This document shows positions 1-5,871 of a stretch of DNA of 7,287 bases, piece by piece (the first letter of the stretch is position 1; each line of letters opens with the position of its first letter). The stretch is from Propionibacteriaceae bacterium. GTDB taxonomy: Bacteria > Actinomycetota > Actinomycetes > Propionibacteriales > Propionibacteriaceae. Made by a program: the position numbers and the translations under genes. The DNA lies in contig DAIESZ010000288.1 of assembly GCA_027346035.1 (NCBI GenBank), positions 1 to 7,287 on the forward strand, written 5' to 3'. Under the pieces are notes generated by a model. The model saw only the letters and a list, made by a program, of their open reading frames with translations. It searched no databases and was not told the DNA's origin.

Positions 1-98
1 TCGGATGCTGCGCGCTCGCGACACCGCGCAGGGCGGCATTCGCGCCCGTGGAGCCGGGATTCCCCGAGATTCGCACGGCCTGCATCCACACGCCCTGA
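1..98. other. Possible gene edge, direction ambiguous
   Basis: In bases 1-98 the GC-richest codon position fits two readings that share their third positions. One is a plus-strand frame open from the left edge, ending ...PGFPEIRTACIHTP at the TGA at 96-98 (the tail of an upstream gene). The other is a minus-strand frame starting at the ATG at 85-83 (MQAVRISGNPGSTGANAALR...) and running off the left edge (the start of a divergent gene). The minus reading has AGGGCG five bases before its ATG. I recognise no family in either, and both may be spurious in DNA this GC-rich. More sequence to the left would settle it. Confidence 0.25.
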
Positions 99-136
99 GG
101 AGGGCGGACCCATGCAGGCGGTGCACGTCTCGGGGA
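61..136. repeat. 76-bp interrupted palindrome with start-like signals on both strands
   Basis: Arms 61-85 and 112-136 are reverse complements at 21 of 25 positions, and an inner perfect stem, CGCCCT (91-96) against AGGGCG (101-106) with loop GAGG, shares the same centre (98.5). The whole element is therefore one symmetric structure able to form a long hairpin or cruciform. Each strand presents AGGGCG, five bases, then ATGCAGGC. Read outward, both strands begin Met-Gln-Ala-Val and then reach Ser-Gly three residues further on. It could be an inverted duplication of a gene start, an intergenic palindromic repeat of this genome, or the end structure of an upstream transcript. There is no T-run after it, so a classical terminator is not clearly supported. 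The symmetry is seen directly; its role is unknown. Confidence 0.75.
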
Positions 137-180
137 TCGGCCGGACGCCGCACGGGTGCGGATGCCGCCGCGGCGGGTGA
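112..180 (+). other. Short 22-residue ORF with strong ribosome binding site; leader peptide or gene remnant
   Basis: ATG at 112 is preceded by AGGAGG (98-103, 8 bases away). The frame runs 22 codons, beginning MQAVHVSGIGRTPHG, to the TGA at 178-180. G or C fills the third position in 21 of the 22 codons. The Shine-Dalgarno sequence lies in the inner stem of the palindrome at 61-136, so folding would hide it. It could be a translated small ORF, or the 5' remnant of a longer gene cut off by a frameshift. No conserved domain is visible. Since the promoter for the transporter genes appears to lie downstream (259-288), it is probably not a leader peptide for them. Confidence 0.25.
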
Positions 181-258
181 CCCACGGGATCCCCGCCCGC
201 CGGCCTCGGGCACGGGCAAGCGCCGCTGACCACGTCGTGAGACTCCCGAAAGTGACCG

Positions 259-293
259 TTGACATACTTCCTTACCTTCAGATAGAAAGTTTC
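259..293 (+). promoter_or_regulatory. Sigma70-type promoter of the transporter/enzyme operon, with overlapping dyad
   Basis: A perfect -35 hexamer TTGACA (259-264) is followed after 18 bases by TAGAAA (283-288, 4 of 6 matches to TATAAT). This short stretch is clearly more AT-rich than its surroundings. The -10 region overlaps a 9-bp palindrome, GAAAGTTTC (285-293), and a looser dyad pairs ACTTCC (266-271) with GAAAGT (285-290). Either could be an operator. Transcription would begin near 294-297, leaving a leader of about 42 bases before the GTG at 339. The promoter match is seen directly. Repression through the dyad by the ROK protein encoded at 5872 is inference. Confidence 0.6.
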
Positions 294-324
294 ATGCCCA
301 CACGGGCTCCCTCAAGGACGAGTA

Positions 325-330
325 GGAAGC
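325..330 (+). promoter_or_regulatory. Ribosome binding site that decides the GTG start at 339
   Basis: AGGAAG lies 8 bases before the GTG at 339. The competing in-frame ATG at 294 has no purine-rich Shine-Dalgarno sequence at a usable distance that would lie inside the predicted transcript, since the -10 element ends at 288. This supports GTG as the main start. Confidence 0.6.
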
Positions 331-338
331 GGACGGAC

Positions 339-1637
339 GTGACACGCGACAACACGAAGAACTCCTTCAGCCGGCGTTCGCTGTTGAAGGTGGCGGGTGC
401 GGCGATTCCGGCGGTGGGCGTGAGCAGCCTGCTGGAAGGCTGCGGCGGCAGCTCCAACGCATCGAACGGGCCGGCCACGGTGCGGCTCTGGAGCTGGTAC
501 ACCGAGATGCAGGACACCATCCCGAAGGTCATCAAGGACTTCGAGGCGAAGAACCCCAACATCAAGATCGAGAACCGCATCTTCGGCACGCCCGATCAGT
601 ACCTCCCGGCCCTCACGGCGGCGGTGTCGGGCGGCGACGTCCCGGAGATCTTCGCCCCGCACGTGCGGGCGATCACCTACGGCGAGCAGGGGATCTCGGC
701 CGACCTCATCAAGGATCTCGGCTCGGACTTCCTCAAGCAGTTCTTCCCGTCGACCAACCAGGAGTACACGAAGAACGGCAAGCAGTACGCGGTCGGGTGG
801 GAGGCCCAGACCTTCGGCATCTTCTACGACCCCGCGGCGTTCGCCAAGGCCGGGGTCAGCGGCGAGCCGGAGACCTGGGACGACCTCATCCACGTCGCCG
901 CGAAGGTGAACGCCACCGGCATGTCGTCGGTATCGATGAGCTGCGACCCGGGCACCAGCGCCCTCGACTTCTTCCTGCCGCTCATCACCCAGGTGACCGA
1001 CGACCCGACCTGGTACCTCAAGCTCGACCAGTTGCAGAGCGGATACACCTACACCAGCCAGCCCGTCGTCCAGGCGCTGCAGCTCACCGACAAGCTGGTC
1101 AAGGCCAAGGTGTTCCAGCCCGGCACGACCGGCACCTCCGGCGACCAGGCTTCGCAACTGTTCTACACCGGCAAGGCCGCCATGTTCTTCGCCGGCTCCT
1201 GGACGCCGTCGGGCCTCATCAAGAACGCCTCCCCGGCCTTCGTCAAGCGGTACAAGATCATGCCCACCCCCGCGATCAAGAGCGGGGCACGGCACTGGAC
1301 GGCCGACCAGGCCGGCGCCGGGTGGGCCGTGTCGGAGACCAGCAAGAACAAGGACGCGGCGCTGACGTTCCTCAAGTACCTCTACTCGACCGACGTCTAC
1401 TCGAAGCTCATGAACGCGTCCAACGCGATGCCGTCGACCCAGGCGGGGGTCGACGCGATCACCGAGCCCCACCTCAAGCTGATGGCGGGATGGCTCAAGG
1501 ACGGGTGCCCCCACATCCCGTTCGGCTCGGGATCGTCGACGGCGGGCGACCCGCTGCAGAAGATCTTCGACCAGACGGCGTCACCGGCCCAGGTCGCCCA
1601 GGACATGCAGTCGGCGGTCACGAACGCCCGCGGGTGA
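339..1637 (+). CDS. Carbohydrate ABC transporter substrate-binding lipoprotein (family 1, MalE-like), Tat-type signal
   Basis: This 432-residue extracytoplasmic lipoprotein captures a sugar and hands it to the two permeases encoded next. The N-terminus has a twin-arginine motif SRRSLLK (residues 11-17), a hydrophobic stretch (18-32) and a lipobox-like LEGC with Cys35 as the likely lipidated residue. Glu at -2 of the lipobox is unusual. The mature part opens with the family pattern of a beta strand and helix (VRLWSWYTEM, then IPKVIKDFEAKNP). Overall length is normal for the family. The GTG at 339 is chosen because AGGAAG (325-330) sits 8 bases upstream and a well-sized signal peptide results. 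An in-frame ATG at 294 would add 15 residues and fits only a leaderless transcript. The first permease starts 14 bases after the stop. The sugar bound cannot be deduced. The family call is firm. Confidence 0.95.
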   Translation: MTRDNTKNSFSRRSLLKVAGAAIPAVGVSSLLEGCGGSSNASNGPATVRLWSWYTEMQDTIPKVIKDFEAKNPNIKIENRIFGTPDQYLPALTAAVSGGDVPEIFAPHVRAITYGEQGISADLIKDLGSDFLKQFFPSTNQEYTKNGKQYAVGWEAQTFGIFYDPAAFAKAGVSGEPETWDDLIHVAAKVNATGMSSVSMSCDPGTSALDFFLPLITQVTDDPTWYLKLDQLQSGYTYTSQPVVQALQLTDKLVKAKVFQPGTTGTSGDQASQLFYTGKAAMFFAGSWTPSGLIKNASPAFVKRYKIMPTPAIKSGARHWTADQAGAGWAVSETSKNKDAALTFLKYLYSTDVYSKLMNASNAMPSTQAGVDAITEPHLKLMAGWLKDGCPHIPFGSGSSTAGDPLQKIFDQTASPAQVAQDMQSAVTNARG

Positions 1638-1651
1638 AGGGCGGGGACCAG

Positions 1652-2626
1652 ATGACGATTCTCCCCGTCGCCGGCCGGGCCCGCGACGTGAGCGGGACAC
1701 GGGCACCTGCCCAGCTCGCCCGTCGCCGGGCCTGGCGGCTGCAACGGTCCGAACGGATCGCGGGCTTCCTGTTCGTGACGCCGATCTCGGTGCTGTTCGT
1801 GCTGTTCGTCGGCTGGCCCATCATCCGGGCCATCTACCTCAGTCTCACCCGGTGGAGCGGGTTCGGATCTCCGCAGTTCACCGGAGTGGCCAACTACACC
1901 CGGATGGTGCAGGACCCGGTCGCCGGCACGGCGTTCAGGAACACCATCTTCTTCGCGGTGCTGAGCACCGTGTTGCAGACCGTGGTGCCGCTCATCATCG
2001 CGGTGCTCCTGAACACCGTCTGGCGCGGCCTGAGCGTGGTGCTGCGCACCCTGCTGTTCGTCCCCGGGATCGTCGGCTTCGTCGTGTCCGGCGTGCTGTG
2101 GAAGCTGATCTACGATCCCAACCTCGGGACGCTGAACACCACGCTGGCCAGGATCGGGGCGGCGTCCCTTCAACACCGCTGGCTGTCCGACCCCCGCCTC
2201 GTCATGTGGTCGCTGCTCGTCGTCTCGCTGTGGGGTGCGGTGGGCATGAACATGCTGATCTTCTTCGCCGGCATCCAGGGCGTCGACCACACGCTGTACG
2301 AGGCGGCGCAGGTCGACGGGGCGACCGCCTGGGCGCAGTTCCGGTACGTCACCATCCCGAGCCTGCGCATCGTCACCGCGATCGTCATCAGCCTCAACCT
2401 GATGAACGGGTTCAAGGTGTTCGACCTGGTGTACGTCATGACGGCCGGCGGTCCCAACCACGCGTCAGAGGTGTTCGGCACCTACTTGTACAGCCTCGCC
2501 TTCGGCTCGACGGCGGGCTCCATCCCGCAGCTCGGCTACGGCAGCGCCTTCAGCGTCATCGTCATGGCGCTGTGTTCGGTGGCGGTGCTCGTGCAGATGC
2601 TGCTCACGAGAATGGCACGGCGATGA
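1652..2626 (+). CDS. Sugar ABC transporter permease, MalF-like (CUT1 family)
   Basis: This 324-residue inner-membrane permease is one half of the translocation channel for the sugar delivered by the upstream lipoprotein. A basic cytoplasmic N-terminal tail (about 1-35, Arg-rich) precedes about six membrane segments near residues 36-62, 99-120, 132-152, 183-206, 241-262 and 299-319. The ATPase-docking EAA loop is intact: E217-A-A-Q-V-D-G-A, then T-I-P at 234-236. The C-terminal MTAGGPNHASEVFGTYLY stretch (263-280) is typical of MalF/UgpA-type subunits. The ATG at 1652 follows a G-rich stretch (GAAGGGCGGGG). An in-frame GTG at 1634 overlapping the previous stop is a weaker alternative. The gene overlaps the next permease by 4 bases (ATGA), which indicates coupled translation. 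No ATPase gene accompanies the pair. Confidence 0.95.
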   Translation: MTILPVAGRARDVSGTRAPAQLARRRAWRLQRSERIAGFLFVTPISVLFVLFVGWPIIRAIYLSLTRWSGFGSPQFTGVANYTRMVQDPVAGTAFRNTIFFAVLSTVLQTVVPLIIAVLLNTVWRGLSVVLRTLLFVPGIVGFVVSGVLWKLIYDPNLGTLNTTLARIGAASLQHRWLSDPRLVMWSLLVVSLWGAVGMNMLIFFAGIQGVDHTLYEAAQVDGATAWAQFRYVTIPSLRIVTAIVISLNLMNGFKVFDLVYVMTAGGPNHASEVFGTYLYSLAFGSTAGSIPQLGYGSAFSVIVMALCSVAVLVQMLLTRMARR

Positions 2627-3519
2627 CTGTCGGCAACCTCCAGGCCGGATGGGGGGCCACCAGCGGGGGACGCGGGGCCCGCTCGGCGAGCCGGCGTCCG
2701 CGCGCGGTCGCCCTGAGGTGGGTGGTCGCGATCCTGCTGCTGGCGATCTCGGCCCTCACGATCTTCCCGTTGGTGTGGCTCGTGCTCACCTCGATCCGGC
2801 CGGCCAACACCGTGTTCGGCGGCAGTTTCTTCCCCTCGTCGGTGACCCTGCACGCCTACGCCACGGCCTGGAGCAGCACCGACTTCGGCACGCACTTCCT
2901 CAACTCGCTCATGGTCACGGTCGCGACGGTGATCGGCGTGGTGATCCTCGCGACCCTGGCGGGCTACGCCTTCGCGACGCTGCGGTTCCCCTTCAAGAAC
3001 GTCATCTACGTGGCACTGCTCGTCACCTTGATGATGCCGTCGACATCGCTCATCATCCCGCTCTACCTGCAGCTCAAGAGCTTCGGACTGCTCAATTCGC
3101 GCGTCGGCCTGGTCGTGCTCTACGTGTCGAGTTCTGCGCCCTTCGCGATGTTCCTCATGCGGGCCTTCTTCGAGACCCTGCCCCACGAACTGGTGCAGGC
3201 GGCCCGGATCGACACGGCCGGGGAGTTCCAGATCTTCCTGCGGGTCATCCTGCCGTTGACGCGGCCGGGGCTCGCCACGGTCGTCATCTTCCAGTTCCTG
3301 TCGACGTGGAACGAATTCATCTATGCGAACACGGTGCTGCAGAACACCGGACGGCTGCCCCTGCAGCCCGTGCTGTTCTCCCTCGTCGGGCAGTATCAGA
3401 CGGACTGGCCGACGCTGTGCGCCGGCCTCACGATGTCGATCGTTCCGGTCGTCGCCGTCTACGTGTGGATGCAGCGCCATTTCGTGTCCGGCATGACCAT
3501 GGGTGCTGTCAAGAACTGA
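2623..3519 (+). CDS. Sugar ABC transporter permease, MalG-like (CUT1 family)
   Basis: This 298-residue inner-membrane protein is the partner of the preceding permease. A 30-residue Gly/Arg/Ser-rich tail precedes about six membrane segments near 33-57, 93-118, 127-150, 160-180, 216-236 and 265-285. Family hallmarks are the NSLMVTV segment (94-100), the GYAFATLRFPFK block (114-125) and the STWNEFIYA block (227-235). The EAA loop is recognisable but altered: Q192-A-A-R-I-D197-T-A-G200-E-F, where MalG-like proteins usually have E-A-A-R-I-D-G-A, so both the first Glu and the conserved Gly are replaced. The ATG at 2623 overlaps the previous stop (ATGA), which fixes the start. The stop is followed by a 74-base gap, so the enzyme genes may have some independent control. 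Confidence 0.95.
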   Translation: MTVGNLQAGWGATSGGRGARSASRRPRAVALRWVVAILLLAISALTIFPLVWLVLTSIRPANTVFGGSFFPSSVTLHAYATAWSSTDFGTHFLNSLMVTVATVIGVVILATLAGYAFATLRFPFKNVIYVALLVTLMMPSTSLIIPLYLQLKSFGLLNSRVGLVVLYVSSSAPFAMFLMRAFFETLPHELVQAARIDTAGEFQIFLRVILPLTRPGLATVVIFQFLSTWNEFIYANTVLQNTGRLPLQPVLFSLVGQYQTDWPTLCAGLTMSIVPVVAVYVWMQRHFVSGMTMGAVKN

Positions 3520-3521
3520 GC

Positions 3522-3546
3522 CTCAACCGGCACCGAAGCTCAACCG
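3522..3546 (+). repeat. Short direct repeat in the permease-VOC gap
   Basis: CTCAACCG occurs at 3522-3529 and again at 3539-3546, a 17-base period, in the 74-base gap after the second permease. It could be a pair of protein contact sites about one and a half helical turns apart, or chance. The rest of the gap is C-rich, with GGCCT (3553-3557) able to pair weakly with AGGCC (3586-3590) next to the ribosome binding site of the following gene. No clear promoter is visible. Confidence 0.3.
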
Positions 3547-3593
3547 TCCAAGGGCCTCCCCGCCCCGTCACACTCTCCCCAGGAAAGGCCGCC

Positions 3594-4358
3594 ATGCCCA
3601 TCGAGAACATCCAGATCAACGTCACCGACGTCCCGCGGTCGGTTGCCTTCTACCGCGACCTGTTGCAGGCGGTGCCGGTGGGGGAGACCAGCACCGACCG
3701 GGCCGTGCTCGACGTGGTGACCGCCACCCTCGAACTGGTGCGGGTCGACCCGGGCGCCTCGACGTGGTCGACCGACGACCTGCAGCGCGGCTTCCGCCAC
3801 ATCGGCTTCAAGGTGCACGGACTCGACGGCCTGGTCGAGCGGCTGCGCGCCGCGGGGACCCCGTTCCACCTCGACCCGATCGAGGCCGAGGGCGACGTGC
3901 GGCTCACCTTCTTCTTCGACCCCGACGGGACGCTGCTCGAACTGGTCGAGCGGGACCTGCACTACACGGAGGTCGTCGACCAGCAACTCGTCGACGCCGA
4001 GTACGCCCTCGGGACGCCGGAACGTCCCCGCTTCGACCACATCGCCCTCACCGTGGGCGACTTCCCGGCGACGCGTGACCGTTACGGCTCGTTCGGCTTC
4101 CGCCACCACGGCACGATCCTCCAGCCGCAGGACCCCCGCGGCTTCCGGATCGACTACCTCAAGGGCGGGGACACCGTGCTCGAGGTCTTCACCTACCAGG
4201 CCGGCACCACCGCCCGCACACCGCAGACCGGAGTCCCGGGTTACGTCGCGGCGCGGCTCGCCGGAGGTCCCTCCGACGACGAGGTGATCGGCAACGGACC
4301 CGACGGCCCGATCCACGCGGACGCCGACGGCTTCACCTACACCGTCCGCGGCCGATGA
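3594..4358 (+). CDS. VOC-superfamily protein (glyoxalase/dioxygenase fold), one full module plus a second shortened module
   Basis: This 254-residue cytoplasmic protein is probably a metal-dependent enzyme acting on a vicinal-oxygen compound. Module 1 (about 1-120) has two beta-alpha-beta-beta-beta units: NIQINVTDVPRSVAFYRDLL...TLELV and FRHIGFKV...DPDGTLLELVE. By analogy with glyoxalase I the four ligand positions would be residues 5, 47, 69 and 116. Here they are Asn5, Glu47, His69 and Glu116, so the first His is replaced. Module 2 (about 145-254) starts FDHIALTVGD with His149 and contains VLEVFTY with Glu197, but its last unit is only about 50 residues. The ATG at 3594 has AGGAAAGG at 3581-3588, five bases away. 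The stop overlaps the next start (ATGA), so it is co-translated with the aldo-keto reductase. The reaction could be isomerisation, epimerisation, lyase or dioxygenase chemistry; the sequence does not tell. Confidence 0.85.
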   Translation: MPIENIQINVTDVPRSVAFYRDLLQAVPVGETSTDRAVLDVVTATLELVRVDPGASTWSTDDLQRGFRHIGFKVHGLDGLVERLRAAGTPFHLDPIEAEGDVRLTFFFDPDGTLLELVERDLHYTEVVDQQLVDAEYALGTPERPRFDHIALTVGDFPATRDRYGSFGFRHHGTILQPQDPRGFRIDYLKGGDTVLEVFTYQAGTTARTPQTGVPGYVAARLAGGPSDDEVIGNGPDGPIHADADGFTYTVRGR

Positions 4359-5341
4359 CCGTCCCGACCGGTCAGGTGACGCCAGGGTCCCCGAACTGGA
4401 TGCGCACCCTCGGCGGCACGGGCCTGCGGGTGTCGGCGGTCACTGCGGGCGGCGGTCCGCTGGGGAGCATGCCCGAGCTGTTCGGCTACGAAGTCGCCGA
4501 GGATGACGCGGTCGCCCTGGTCAAGAGCATCCTCGACAGCCCGATCCGCACCATCGACACGGCCAACGGCTACTCCGGCGGCGACAGCGAACGACGGATC
4601 GGTCGCGCCATCCGTGAGCGCGGGGGCCTGCCCGAGGACGCACTGGTCATCACCAAGGTCGACGCTCGCGACGGCGACTACTCCGGGCCGCGGGTCCGGG
4701 CGTCGGTGGCTGAGAGCAAGGCGCGGCTCGGGCTCGACCACCTGCCGCTCGTCCACCTGCACGACCCCGAGTTCCACGACTTCGAGGCGATGACCGCCCC
4801 CGGCGGTGCGGTGGACACCCTGGTGACGCTGCGGGACGAGGGTGAGGTGGGGCACATCGGCCTCGCGGGCGGCGACGTCCACGAGATGCGCCGCTACCTC
4901 GACCTCGGCATGTTCGAGGTGCTCCTTGTGCACAACCGGTGGACCCTCGTCGACCACAGCGCCGACGAGCTGATCCACGCGGCGCGCGCCCGGGGACTGG
5001 CCGTCGTCAACGCGGCCGTCTACGGCGGCGGGATTCTCGCCGACCCCCGCGGCGGCCACACCTCCTACGGGTACCGCCCTTCGCCCCCCGAGGTGCTCGA
5101 GGCGGTCGCGGCCATGGACGGTCTCGCCACCGATTACGGCACCACCCTCGCGACCGCAGCGCTCCAGGCGTCCCTGCGCGATCCGCTCGTCGACACCACG
5201 GTGATCGGTTTCAGTAAACGCGACCGGGTCGAGGCGCTCACGTCGGCCACCGAGCAGGTGCTCCCCGAGACCTTCTGGACAGAACTGGACCGCCTGCGGC
5301 CCCCGCCCGAGACGTGGCTGGACGCCCGCCCGCGTCGTTGA
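4355..5341 (+). CDS. Aldo-keto reductase / aldose-dehydrogenase-like oxidoreductase
   Basis: This 328-residue TIM-barrel oxidoreductase uses NAD(P) to reduce a carbonyl or oxidise a sugar. The AKR catalytic tetrad is visible: Asp68 and Tyr73 (IDTANGYSGGDSERRIG), Lys101 (VITKVD) and His136 (LVHLHDPE). The N-terminal GTGLRVSAVTAGGGPLG stretch and the C-terminal cofactor-loop region VIGFSKRDRVEAL (residues 287-299) are typical. The SERR block and the His-Asp-Pro sequence resemble sugar-1-dehydrogenase-type AKRs (D-threo-aldose or L-fucose dehydrogenase group), so oxidation of a free sugar to a lactone is a reasonable guess but not proven. The start at 4355 is chosen for the 4-base ATGA overlap with the VOC gene. 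Met16 (ATG at 4400), just before the conserved RTLGGTG, is a possible alternative. The next gene begins 32 bases downstream. Confidence 0.92.
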   Translation: MTVPTGQVTPGSPNWMRTLGGTGLRVSAVTAGGGPLGSMPELFGYEVAEDDAVALVKSILDSPIRTIDTANGYSGGDSERRIGRAIRERGGLPEDALVITKVDARDGDYSGPRVRASVAESKARLGLDHLPLVHLHDPEFHDFEAMTAPGGAVDTLVTLRDEGEVGHIGLAGGDVHEMRRYLDLGMFEVLLVHNRWTLVDHSADELIHAARARGLAVVNAAVYGGGILADPRGGHTSYGYRPSPPEVLEAVAAMDGLATDYGTTLATAALQASLRDPLVDTTVIGFSKRDRVEALTSATEQVLPETFWTELDRLRPPPETWLDARPRR

Positions 5342-5373
5342 CCCCGATTTCCGACAACAACAAGGAGACCCTT

Positions 5374-5763
5374 ATGCCACTGGTCCGCGTCGACATGCAC
5401 GCCGAGTTGGCCGACAAGCAGCAAGCCCTGAGCAAGGCCATTCACGACGGCCTGGTGAGCGGGCTGCCGATGCCGGCGGACGACCTCTTTCAGATCTTCC
5501 GGCTGCACCAGCCGGGCGAACTCGTCTACACGAAGACCTTCCCGGACGCCGAGCGGTCCGACATCGTCTTCGTCCAGATCCTGCTCGCCGACATCTATCA
5601 GCCGGACGACAAGCAACGCATGTACCAGCACGTCGTCGGCAACATTGCGGCGCTGGGGATCAAACCCGACAACGTGCTCATCGCGGTCACCGAGAATTCG
5701 GGTCCGGATTGGTGTGCACCGTCGAAGGATTGGGCGCCCCAGGAGAGCGGACAGCAGGTCTGA
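5374..5763 (+). CDS. Tautomerase-superfamily protein, malonate semialdehyde decarboxylase-like but lacking its arginine pair
   Basis: This 129-residue cytoplasmic protein of the tautomerase superfamily should use the amino-terminal Pro, exposed after Met removal, as catalytic base or acid. The start MPLVRVDMH fits this. Numbered from that Pro, Asp36 (PADDLFQI) matches the Asp37 that activates the Pro in malonate semialdehyde decarboxylase (MSAD). The blocks LHQPGELVY, ERSDIVFVQI, DDKQRMYQHV and IAVTENSGPDW align well with MSAD, and the length is the same. The two substrate-binding arginines of MSAD (73 and 75) fall at Asp72 and Tyr74 here, so MSAD activity is unlikely. Keto-enol tautomerisation, hydration or another decarboxylation remain possible. 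AAGGAG (5362-5367) lies six bases before the ATG. It is the last gene before the terminator hairpin, consistent with belonging to the upstream operon. Confidence 0.88.
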   Translation: MPLVRVDMHAELADKQQALSKAIHDGLVSGLPMPADDLFQIFRLHQPGELVYTKTFPDAERSDIVFVQILLADIYQPDDKQRMYQHVVGNIAALGIKPDNVLIAVTENSGPDWCAPSKDWAPQESGQQV

Positions 5764-5771
5764 GCCGGGCA

Positions 5772-5812
5772 CCGGAGGCCGCCGGAAAGGCGTGAGCGGA
5801 GGCGGCCTCCGG
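5772..5812 (+). terminator. GC-rich hairpin after the tautomerase gene, probable operon terminator
   Basis: CCGGAGGCCGCC (5772-5783) and GGCGGCCTCCGG (5801-5812) form a perfect 12-bp stem with a 17-base loop, starting eight bases after the tautomerase stop. No T-run follows, which is common for hairpin terminators of high-GC actinobacteria. It separates the operon from the regulator gene, whose -10-like element lies just downstream. The stem is seen directly; the terminator role is inferred from its position. Confidence 0.65.
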
Positions 5813-5829
5813 CGTGGAATGCGCTCGCT

Positions 5830-5871
5830 TACACTGCACACCGACCGGACTCTCCACTGAGGGGTAACACC
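5830..5871 (+). promoter_or_regulatory. Likely -10 element and ribosome binding site of the ROK regulator gene
   Basis: TACACT (5830-5835) fits the actinobacterial TANNNT -10 pattern, but no good -35 is seen 16-18 bases upstream, where the terminator hairpin lies. Transcription would start near 5842. GAGGGG (5859-5864) lies seven bases before the ATG at 5872. The site supports independent expression of the regulator. No clear operator dyad is visible here. Confidence 0.4.

Noticed and set aside
156..293. Start of the binding protein at ATG 156
   Set aside because: It would add 61 residues before the signal peptide and place the start upstream of the only convincing promoter.
312..1514. Long minus-strand open frame (400 codons) opposite the binding protein
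   Set aside because: It is the complementary shadow of a gene with very high third-position GC. Its translation is rich in Arg, Gly, Glu and Val with no fold-like pattern, whereas the plus-strand reading is a clear solute-binding protein.
797..1651. 5' extension of the first permease into the binding-protein gene
   Set aside because: The extension is out of frame inside a well-supported gene and Arg/Gly-rich; the permease fold and a suitable ATG begin at 1652.
2649..3593. 5' extension of the VOC gene across the second permease
   Set aside because: The upstream part is a frame-shifted shadow of the permease. The ATG at 3594 has a good ribosome binding site and directly starts the VOC fold.
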